Below, one piece after another: positions 56,601 to 64,000 of a stretch of DNA of 64,000 bases. Below the pieces are notes generated by a model that was given only the letters and a program-made list of their open reading frames with translations, did no database searches and was not told the DNA's origin. The stretch is from NCBI GenBank assembly GCA_958295665.1, contig OY282560.1:307005236-307069235 (forward strand). The letters run 5' to 3'. Made by a program: the position numbers and the translations under genes. The stretch is from Tipula vernalis (Eukaryota; Arthropoda; Insecta; Diptera; Tipulidae). The first letter of the stretch is position 1, and each line of letters begins with the position of its first letter.

Positions 56601-59600
56601 ATTTATCAAACAGTGCCTCAAGCCACCTGGCTCTCAAACCATCCTTGTAACCGGTTGGAGATATTTCAAGAAAGTTAGCTTTCGACTCCTTTAGAATACA
56701 TTGTTTTCTAATAGTAATTGTGATTCGCCATTTTCTATATTAAGAAGAAGAGAACACAATATAAACTAAAATGTTTGGGTTATGTTCCCAATGTTCATTA
56801 TTCAGATGAAGTATGAAACTACACGCTATTGGTTTGAAATCGACAACTGCGTACACGATAAAGCTAGTGCTGTGATGTCTGCAATAACTGCAGAGTTAAT
56901 CCGTAGCGTCAATTCAGCAATTGGTCAAACCAGAATGCTTTTTGGGAAAGATTAGAAAAGGCCTTCCCCGGCTCATTCTGGGATTATTGTGTACCTGCTT
57001 TTTTCCATGAAGCGTTTCCCGAAACCATTTTATTTGACAAAAGGGCCCAATTCACCTCAAATGAATTCGAGGATTTCGTACCAGAGTGGAACATTAAACA
57101 GCTCAAAACATCAACATTTCATACGACTTCCAATGGTGAAGCAGCACGTTTCGGTGGGAGTACAAATCGTGCTGTCATGCAGCACAGATTAAAAGTCGGC
57201 TTTTACCGTAGAAAATGTTTTATCTGAGATTTGTGCTGCAGTTTTAAATCAACCAAACCCGGTAATTTTTTAGTTTTCCTGTTTAGATAACGTTATCATA
57301 TATTTTTTTATTCATACGACATTTATATTTATATAAATAAAAAAGCTTTACAGAAAATGAAAATCATCTGGCATTTTGAAAAGTCGATTTTAAGGTTTGT
57401 TTCTCTGGTTTCACATGTGGATTTTTTAACAATTTTTTCAATTTTCGCCTATCTGTAGATTTTGAAAAGTTGTGGGTACACATTTCAATAATTTTATAAA
57501 CATGGAATATTCTTAGTAAATTATATGCTACCTTAGTAAATTATAGGTATCGTAGTTAACGAAAAGCACTTTTTTTTTAAGCTGAGATTCAAACCTTAAA
57601 CTGAAATGGAATTGTCAGGTTTTACATATTTTTGTATACGAAAAGAACAAAGTTAAGCTGTGAGTCAAATAAACACGATAAATCGGGTACTTTAATCGAA
57701 GAAACCTATTTATGTAATAAAACCATGTTTGTGGCTTAATTATTCTTTGTCTCCGGATAGTTCCCTTTGCCAAACAAATTTTTCCCGCACAAATTACCTA
57801 ATACAAATTTTACAAATTGCTCTGGATTATCACTTACCCGACGAATCTTATAAACATCAGCTTAAAACTAAATCAAAATAATAAAATAATTGTATTAAAC
57901 ACACAAACACAACATGCAAAACACAAAACAAACAACAAATCTACAAACAAAAAAATTTCATTCCAAAAAATTGTTAAAAAAAATGGTTTTGGTGCCAAAA
58001 AAATAAAAAAAAACATGAAGAAAAGCCATTTGTCGTTTGTATTTTAAACATAAAGTGTACATTTCTAAATATGTGTAAATCACAAAAGTCCTAAAATTTT
58101 ACAATTCAACGAGATTTCACATCAATGTGAATTCATCATTATTACCTTTCCTCCTCAACTTTAGTGCGTTGATGCATTACTTGTCGCCGCATTTGATCGA
58201 GTGTCGTTTCAGATAGTTGTTCCGCGGAATTCGATAAGCTAAACGAGTAAAAATTATAAACAAACAAAAAAAATATCCAACGTTTACACATCATCATCGA
58301 GGTAAACATAATAAATAAATTAAAAAAAAATTTTTTCTAAAAATAGTTTATTTTAATCTAACTACCTAATACACAACGAGAGGAAGTTAATTTTGTTCAA
58401 AATAAAAATATTTGTTTTCCTGAATGGGAATTGGCACACTAGGGGTTACGGGGGAGATGTTTATCACCACTTACCACTCTCTAAATTGTTTAAAATCAAA
58501 ACATTTCAATTTTATAGGTGCAAAATATTCATCCAAGAATTTATCCAAGCTGATCTATGCAATAAGGGGTTATTGAAGAAAATTAATTAATAATCACCCT
58601 GTGAAAATTTTATATTTTATGTCACATGACTTAACTAAAACACCTGTAATTATTTTAATTACATTTTTATACTTTGTTCTCTCTAATACATTTCAATATC
58701 GCGATCGCAACTTATTATTCATCTTATGCAAGACAAGAAATTCTCATTTACATCTAGATTAGTATTACACCATGCCTTGCGGCTACTTATATAATTATTA
58801 TTATTCCCAGATGATTGAAGGCAATGTATTATGTATGAACGATATAAACGTGAGAGGAAGAGGTGTGGTTAACACAAAATATTTTTAAAATTTTTAGTTT
58901 GAGATAACATGAGCCAGATGATTCGTCATCATTGATACGGTCGGTCTCCAAGTCAACATTACGTTTATTTTGAACAAAAACAAAACAAAAAAAATTGTTT
59001 GTGCCAATTAAGAGCAGCTGCATGCATTATTTAATCAAATAGATAGCGAGTGTGAATGAGAGATTTGTTAGTAACAATTTCGTGATAAATATTTACGATC
59101 GTGTTATATACAGTAGATGAAAATATGATTCCCAATATTCCTGGTTTTAGTAAAATTTAGTAAAATCCTTAAACTATTTTCTACTGACTTACCTTATCTG
59201 ATGTTGCAACTCCTCATAGTTCACGTAATGCGAATATCGATGATTGAATAGATCTGTCTTATTAATTCCGCTTATAAGTCCACCATGAGATGTTTGTCCC
59301 GTGGCCACTGACACTGGCGGTGGTGGTTGGTACATTGGTGGTCCCATTGGTTTTCGCGACTCATTACTACTTGCATTCGTACCTCCAGCCGTGCTACTAT
59401 TCGATGTTGGCGGCTGTGGAAGCGTTTGGAATTTAATCGGATCACTATGCTGATGCGTATGCTGATGTTGATTTCGGCCACCAAAATCCGAAAGTGTTTC
59501 GGTTGGTGCAATTCCATCTTTACGATGTTTTCCAAATCGAAACATGTGTCCGATTCCTTTTAATATGCTCGGTTTTTTCTGTCGCATTTTATTGTGTTTA

Positions 59601-62600
59601 CGATCGTTGAGCGACGATTGGAATGGACTGTTACGATTGACAAAACCACCATCGATCGTTTCGTCTTGTGGACCATCTTCGAGCAGCCAGTGCTTTCGTG
59701 GTTGAGTCTCGGGTGGGCGATGATTTTCAACAGCCGCCCGCAAACTTTCTTCTCGGCCTCGGCCCCTTGGTGTACGTAAAGCACTTGGACCTCGAGGTTC
59801 GTCCGACATTTGTATCTCTTGGACCATCGTTTGAAGTGACTCGAGACTCGATGATTTTTTCAATCCCAAACTAGGACCCAATTCGCCAACACTATCAAGT
59901 GCCTCAGCATATAAATCTGTATTTTTATTGATTTTATGATTGCTACTGGTCGCCGTATTCAAACGTTTAATGCCGGTCAATGATTCGACCGAACCGGCTG
60001 CATTCCTCTGCTGTTGTTTGTCACGTTCGCGTTCCTCGCGTAATTTTTTATTACGCTGATAGGTTCCCGTTTCTTTGGCATCAAGTGCGGCATGATGTTT
60101 CTCCGAGATCGAACGACGACCAACCGCGTCACGACTGAACGCATCGGCCGGTGGATTTGTATCGAGTGACAATTGACTCGAGTATGTTGCATCTGTGATC
60201 GCGGGTGATGTTGAATTTGTTTTGCCGCTATTTGAATTCATGGAATCGATACTTGGACGGAATGGAATGGCACTGAAATGATAATACAAAAATATAATCA
60301 ACGCCGTACAATTTATACATCGTGAAATACTTACGGTGATGATGGTTCGGGATCTTCCTCGATTAAAACGGAATTATTTGTTACATTTCCGTTCATCACA
60401 TTTGGCGGGCCGGGACTCCAAGTCTCATTGGTCGCCATATAATAACTTTCATTTCGCAGCCCTTGTATCAACAATGGTGTTGGACGATTATTTGCGTTAT
60501 GATTTCCAACGCCACCTGTTAATCGATCCAGAACAGGATTACTCCATCGTTTATTTGGATGACTGTTCATGGCACTGTTTTGTTCACGCTGCTCCGAATT
60601 TAAATAAATTACGGTTGCGCCCGACTTATCGCTATTATTCGAGTTATCCGTATCAATTTGTTCGGTTGAACTATTCGACCGCGATGATATACGTCTCGCG
60701 ATCGTGAGCGTAATCATACCAGGAAATTTTCCGGCCGTTTTTAACATGGCACGTCGCAATGTTTCCATTGCTTCGGCATTCGATTGGCCCAACAATGAAA
60801 TTCCATTTACGCTCAACAATTGATCGTTCATTTTTAAACGACCATCGCGCGATGCTGCCCCACCATTAATAACACTCTTGATAAAAATGCCCAGGTCACC
60901 ATCAAGTTTGGTTTGATTTAACAAATTACCATTTGATGATGACGTCGCTTGGGAACCCGTTTTACCTTTGACGCTGACACCAAGTCCGGCTTTTTCGGTG
61001 TCATGCACTGGAATGTGTAATGTTAATACTTCACGATTACGCCACGGAAATACGGCATTACTACTGTCGTGTGAACGGGACGATGATGAGGATTTGATTG
61101 ATTTATGACCCTCTAGACTTCGACCAGAACCGGACGCTATACTTACGTTCGAATGAATTGAATTGGTCATTTCGTGTTCGTTAAAGCTATTATTGCCTTC
61201 GTTCGCATGTTTTATATTTATTATCGAGTCGGTTGATTTAGATTTGACCGGTTTTTGAGGTAGAACTGGTGGTGGAGGTTTTGGAGGTGCACTATCGTGT
61301 TCACCATTAATACCATTCATACCGTAACCCTGTAAATTTGGTAAAATTTTAGAAACATAACGATTGAAATAAAAAAGTTTACTTACAATCTCGCGCTCAT
61401 CGACTTCGACTAATTCCTGCTGCCTTGAAACAACTATCTTAACTGTGGCACCAGACTGTGTCGCTCGCAATATACCAACAACTTCAGTTTGGGTTTTACC
61501 TGTCATTGGAATATTATCGACTTCGAGCAAACGATCACCCGGCCTCAAACGCCCATCTTCAATAGCAGCACCACGCGGTAAAATATTCTTTATATAAATT
61601 GGACAATCCCCACCAGCTGGATTATCTCGAGTCGTTACACTGAACCCTAACCCTTGAGGCCCCTTCTTCAAGGCGATTTCGATTCTACGCCCTAATTTTC
61701 TAGTATTCGCTGCTTGCAACGATGTTGTACCATTTATGGGAGCACCAGGTATTTTTCGTGTCGGTGATATGGTTGCCACATTTGAAATTTGTGGCGATGC
61801 CGGCAACTTTTCACCACTTTCGATCATTTCTCTCACATTGCCACGCCTTTTATCACCACGAATTACACGCAACCGGAGCTCAGGATCATTCAGACTTTTA
61901 CGTAGATGCACTTGTACAGCATGGTCTGATAGGCCAATTAATTTTGTGCCATTTATTTCTAGAATTCGATCACCACGACGCAATCGGCCACGTTCTGCCC
62001 GACTACCCGGCTCCACTAATTGTACAAGAAGGCCACCGTTTTCACAATCGGGGATGGCAGTTAATCCTAGCGGCCCCTTTGGTTCGTTTACGATAAGCAG
62101 CATTTCCTCATGTTTCTCTCGAATCGATTCGTACGCCTGGCCAAGCGGTTCTTTTCGTTTTAATTCTCTTGGTAGTGATTTTGATGTGTATTGATTCGGC
62201 TGGCTAAAACTACTTTGTGGATTTGTTGTTGCTAAACGATCGGCCGCATCCATCCAACGGTAACCAGCGCCGTCTCCTAAAAATTGCATTGACAACCGGC
62301 CCGAACGTGAAAAATTGTTTTGCGAGTCCAAATGATTACTGGGCGAATGATTAGCTTCTTCTAATTCGGACTCCTCAAGGCTCCATGGATACCCATTATT
62401 ACTCGTATTATGTCCATTCAGAAGAATTCTTTCCGGCTGATCTGTATCGTTGCTTCGACAAACGGGTGCAGCGGACCATCGTTTCGTATGATCTACATTT
62501 TGATTTGGCAAAATAAAATTCGATTGTTCGTTAACGAGTTGATGTAGCGTTGGTTCGCTACCACGGCGCACTTGTAACCCAAGCCCAGATTGTGGCTGTT

Positions 62601-62883
62601 CCGTTAATTCGGTTACCTCAATGTGAGGTATATTATCCGATGTGTATTTATTTGTAGTTTCAATTGGGACACCACGAAAGATATCAGGACTTCCGGTGCC
62701 CACACTACTTCCGCTGGCACCATCGCCACCACCTTGTGGTACATTTGGTTCGGGTCCATGGCCATCCTCAAAACTGGCAACAATTCGTTCGCGATCATCG
62801 GCCACATCCGAGAGTCGATCATCGGGATCGAGTATACCCGATTGAGAGTGTAAATGATGTACGATCACGCATGAATCAGAATC
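44226..62883 (-). CDS. baz: bazooka / Par-3 polarity scaffold, 5'-incomplete (five exons)
   Basis: Bazooka is the cortical Par-3 scaffold that joins Par-6 and aPKC and sets apical-basal and anterior polarity. Exons 62883-61387, 61329-60335, 60272-59193, 58238-58146 and 44625-44226 join in correct phase at GT-AG sites and give about 1355 residues. Numbered from the first residue here: PDZ1 about 259-345, PDZ2 399-488, PDZ3 599-712. SGRLSM (194-199) and KKPSILKGIG match the two known Par-1/14-3-3 sites of the fly protein. SSSLESLQTMVQE is the aPKC-binding/substrate motif, and KGIGHMFRFGKHRKDG the lipid-binding segment. A coiled-coil exon and a low-complexity C-terminus with GPFVTQVTIRDQ complete it. 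The N-terminal oligomerisation domain (about 45 residues) is missing; its exon must lie beyond the right edge. No disabling change seen. Confidence 0.95.
45080..47760 (-). pseudogene. Penelope-like element remnant with GIY-YIG endonuclease
   Basis: Read on the minus strand with frame changes: LLKADMGSVVVILYKTN (47690-47630), the start of the Penelope RT (ADKGN.VVI); HHFVHISQKREDYDAELNKI (about 47120-47060), a late RT/linker block; and, after a gap, GICKVDYKDGDKIYIGQSRR (about 45330-45270) continuing SQRYKEHES, a GIY-YIG nuclease core, and KLSIAKQILESGYNIDVSS. This RT plus GIY-YIG order is diagnostic of Penelope elements. 45840-46640 between the blocks is non-coding. Confidence 0.72.
45840..46640. 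repeat. Degenerate repeats within the Penelope remnant
   Basis: Segments at about 46090-46180, 46360-46460 and 46550-46620 share patterns such as (G)TAGTAAAT...TGGATTGGTT and TTAAGAAA(T/C)CC. They look like diverged copies of a unit of about 250-300 bp. Confidence 0.35.
47761..48139. other. Unassigned intron sequence
   Basis: Between the Penelope remnant and the mariner-type fragment. A short direct repeat CCATCCTGGCATAATAG / ACATCCTGGCATAATAG (48058-48105) is the only feature noted. Confidence 0.3.
48140..48440 (+). pseudogene. mariner-superfamily transposase C-terminal fragment
   Basis: Reads FQQDSTTCHTDNATMALMRE followed by a shifted frame CDLTLLEFFFWGYLKSKVYA and ELQLCQDFAEAV. This FQQD..TCHT...PRSCDLTPLDFFLWGY arrangement is a common insect mariner-superfamily transposase C-terminal half; the second catalytic D is in FQQD. 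The N-terminus and both termini are missing. Lies antisense to bazooka. Confidence 0.72.
48441..48899. other. Unassigned intron sequence
   Basis: The open frame at 48666-48887 shows no recognisable domain. No repeat structure seen. Confidence 0.3.
48900..51732 (+). pseudogene. Ty3/Gypsy 2 remnant, left part
   Basis: Scattered blocks on the + strand: SRRSSRVPK (about 49650), DFEELQSFMGKVNYL (50215-50260, the RT/RNase H junction), SEVSAPLNELRQKKS (about 50290-50335), GPAYINDILISGKTRQEHNQ (51140-51200, the RT catalytic YxDD region with D changed to N), TTVTTDACHYGLDACIL (51456-51506), and KSVPVYSSNRLHRRALILVA (51630-51690), RNase H. The order is partly scrambled, so more than one copy may be involved. 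The RNase H is cut at about 51730 by Copia 2 and continues after 55977. Confidence 0.6.
51733..51942 (+). repeat. Copia 2 5' LTR
   Basis: About 210 bp. Longer than the 3' LTR because the latter lacks about 43 bp after GCATTGAAC and about 16 bp near AAAATAAA. Shared blocks include GCTAACTTCACTTGAGTCAA and CATCCGTGTTTTATTTTCAA. Confidence 0.85.
51943..51955 (+). promoter_or_regulatory. Copia 2 primer-binding site
   Basis: GTTATGGGCCCAG, the same half-tRNA initiator-Met site as in Copia 1. Confidence 0.8.
52053..55803 (+). pseudogene. Copia 2 gag-pol, multiply broken
   Basis: Gag begins MASAESRYSISKLNGTNYFV, typical Copia gag. The CCHC knuckle CYFCKRSDHIKKDC is at 52697-52740 and protease WIVDSGATCHIASS at about 52840. 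The integrase HHCC finger (HYWHKVLGH ... CRVC) and catalytic HSDVCGPM, RTDRGGEY and QNGTAERKNR are at 53240-53750. RT has LIYVDDVVIAGE (54860-54895). RNase H has SSTEAEFIALSEACQEANWI and FEDNQSCLKF. The longest open piece is 54523-55638 (RT to RNase H). Breaks: stops at 52200, 52949, 53099, 53525 and 55636, and frame changes near 52390, 53805, 54140 and 54510. The pol end (LLTKPLAGPR) stops at 55801. Confidence 0.88.
55825..55976 (+). repeat. Copia 2 3' LTR
   Basis: About 152 bp. Follows AATGAGGAGGAGTA, the likely polypurine tract. Confidence 0.85.
55977..57200 (+). pseudogene. Ty3/Gypsy 2 remnant, right part (integrase)
   Basis: Resumes with KIVIATLSVEHETRIIIEWH (56009-56055). Then come integrase blocks YWVNAYSKWPEIEITSSIST (56190-56250), where the first catalytic D is N, and ETILFDKRAQFTSNEFEDF (57020-57080), the second catalytic region with D then K, and finally SNGEAARFGG, where the catalytic E region reads GEAARF. 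56380-56980 between them is unassigned. Confidence 0.62.
57201..58145. other. Unassigned AT-rich intron sequence
   Basis: Within the last bazooka intron, just downstream of the coiled-coil exon. No ORF with a known domain, no repeat structure seen. Confidence 0.35.
58146..58238 (-). CDS. baz: bazooka coiled-coil exon (93 bp)
   Basis: Acceptor TTTAG|C at 58238, donor GAAAG|GTAATA. Encodes LSNSAEQLSETTLDQMRRQV followed by MHQRTKVEEE, a helical segment seen near the C-terminus of Par-3 proteins. Phase 2 at both ends; skipping it would keep the frame because 93 is divisible by 3. Confidence 0.9.
58239..59192 (-). other. bazooka intron, 954 bp
   Basis: Donor ATAAG|GTAAGT at 59193/59192. No transposon signature recognised. 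Confidence 0.8.
59193..60272 (-). CDS. baz: bazooka exon with aPKC-binding and lipid-binding motifs
   Basis: Begins after TTTCAG|T at 60272 and ends ATAAG|GTAAGT. Encodes DATYSSQLSLDTN, GRRSISEKHHAALDAKETGT, KKSSSLESLQTMVQEIQMSD (about 59870-59810) and KKPSILKGIGHMFRFGKHRK (about 59580-59520). The latter two correspond to the fly aPKC site region and the region bearing the second Par-1 site plus the membrane-binding motif. Confidence 0.93.
60335..61329 (-). CDS. baz: bazooka exon with PDZ3
   Basis: Acceptor TTTACAG|GGT at 61329, donor CACC|GTAAGT at 60335. PDZ3 spans LTLHIPVHDTEKAGLGVSVK through GMITLTIARR, with the carboxylate-binding loop AGLGVSV. It is preceded by a proline-rich stretch (PPKPPPPVLPQKP). 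Intron 60273-60334 downstream is only 62 bp. Confidence 0.93.
61330..61386 (-). other. 57-bp in-frame intron of bazooka
   Basis: GTAAGT...TTTACAG, 57 nt, divisible by three and without a stop in frame. If retained it would add 19 residues (VSKLFYFNRYVSKILPNLQ) between PDZ2 and the proline-rich linker. Confidence 0.8.
61387..62883 (-). CDS. baz: bazooka exon with PDZ1 and PDZ2
   Basis: Acceptor TTTTCAG|GAT at 62883, donor GAGATT|GTAAGT at 61387. Encodes SQSGILDPDDRLSDVADDRE (end of the N-terminal oligomerisation domain), SGRLSMQFLGDG, PDZ1 (EPKGPLGLTAIPD loop) and PDZ2 (KKGPQGLGFSVTTRDNPAGG, ILPRGAAIEDGRLRPGDRLL). The apparent start further upstream (62940) lies in the intron and is not the initiator. 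Confidence 0.94.
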
Positions 62884-64000
62884 CTGAAAAGAAAAAAAAA
62901 CGATTTTATTAATCACATACACATACATCCAAACTTTCAATTGGCTTCAATCAATAAAATGAATTACTCAATCTAAAAATTGTGTTTTCTGTGTTGTCGA
63001 TTATTGATTTTAATTAAATTAAATTGAACAGTGCCGTTTTCATGCCCAAGCCATCGATGATGACAAGATACGTTACGGTGTATTAGAATTTGTTTGAAAT
63101 TTCGTTTTATTGCCGAAATATAAAATTCTTTTGTTTTAATTAAATATGGTAGCAAGCATACCATTTGCTGATAACACTAATTAGTTGTCTTCATGAGATA
63201 AGAATTTATTATCGCTTTAAAACATTTTTTTTTCAAGTACAAGAAAAATTTTCCAAATTTTTGAATGTAAACGTCATGTAGAAGATAGACGATGGGTGGC
63301 ACGAGTCATTTCCTGGATTATTGGAAATTCTAACCGCATATTTTCACGATGATTGATTATTGCGTTCTGGTGAAATATTATTTACGATTTGATTTCGATA
63401 TTATTCAGTTTTTTTGTTGTGGATGAATGGAATCGGAAGAGAAAATAAGAAAAAACAAAGATCGGCTCTGTATTTGTGAATGTATTTGACACAAATTTGA
63501 TTTAATTAAAATTCGTTTGAAATCTATATGTGAAATTGATTTGAGAAAAGTTCGATTGAATCTGGTGAATACTGTGGGCGACGTCAATCACTTATTCTTC
63601 AAATGCGGTCTTTTTCGCAATTTCTTAATTGAGCTTGGCAAGTAATGACGCATAAGCTAACTCCCGAAAATAAAATCCATGACTATTACAAAAACAGTTG
63701 CCATAATTTTTCTAGCCGGTGAAACCACCTTCGGCTTCTTCGAACCTAGTGGTCAAATGGGCAGGGCGAATCATCTAAAATTGAAAATCCCTCTAAAGTT
63801 GGTAACTGAACCCCTTACACTCAATCTCCAAATCAACGTGGTCCGAAATATTACTTGCGATCATGAACTCAAAAAAACCATAACTCGCAAGCAACCTCAA
63901 CTCAACCTTAACTCGACTGAAATCTGAAAATTAACATCAACTTTCAACTCAACCCCCAAATAATTCCTCAACTACAACCCTCACTCAACCCTAACTCAAT
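62884..64000 (-). other. bazooka 5' intron (partial)
   Basis: No sequence resembling the missing N-terminal exon (MKV...oligomerisation domain) occurs up to the window edge, so that exon lies further right. From about 63880 the + strand becomes rich in imperfect CTCAAC/CTTAACTC repeats. Confidence 0.6.

Larger units (their letters stand above)
44626..58145 (-). other. bazooka last intron, 13.5 kb, TE-filled
   Basis: Donor GAAAG|GTAATA at 58146/58145, acceptor at 44626. Contains a Penelope remnant, a mariner-type fragment, a Gypsy split by Copia 2, and unassigned AT-rich DNA. No extra conserved exon was found inside it. Confidence 0.85.

Overview
The window is AT-rich nuclear DNA from an animal, almost certainly an insect and most likely a dipteran. 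Two host genes with short GT-AG introns show this: an allantoinase, and bazooka/Par-3, whose exons follow the fly protein closely. A canonical tRNA-Ala(AGC) is also present. Both protein genes lie on the minus strand. I cannot name the species.

Layout. (1) 606-8178: allantoinase, three exons; its 6.1-kb first intron is packed with dead non-LTR and Gypsy fragments. (2) 8179-44225: a roughly 36-kb intergenic block made mostly of nested transposable elements. In order these are a Penelope-associated repeat; a 6.8-kb CACTA/EnSpm-like DNA transposon (9950-16715) with zinc-finger transposase ORFs on the minus strand; a broken Copia; a Penelope remnant; the tRNA-Ala; an RTE-like remnant; a Ty3/Gypsy element (24459-32328) with a pogo/Tigger-like transposon in its 3' LTR and a Tc1-like element at the LTR edge; a spacerless palindrome; a long foldback inverted repeat whose right arm is split by an intact I/Jockey-group LINE (35426-41397); a 115-bp MITE-like element; and a LINE RNase H fragment. 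(3) 44226-62883: bazooka, five exons, running off the right edge because its 5' exon is not in the window. Its 13.5-kb last intron holds a Penelope remnant, a mariner-type fragment, and a degenerate Gypsy split by a second Copia (51733-55976).

Most elements are broken by stops and frameshifts. The exceptions are the LINE, with two uninterrupted ORFs and a 12-bp target duplication; the pogo-like transposase, with one stop codon; and the CACTA-like transposase, with one frame change. The insertion order can be read directly in several places, because a second copy of the target (the other LTR or the opposite palindrome arm) preserves the empty site. The CACTA-like element is the least conventional system here: CACT termini, C2H2 fingers at the transposase N-terminus, duplicated finger-exon-like units, one-sided 86-bp subterminal repeats and a large internal palindrome.
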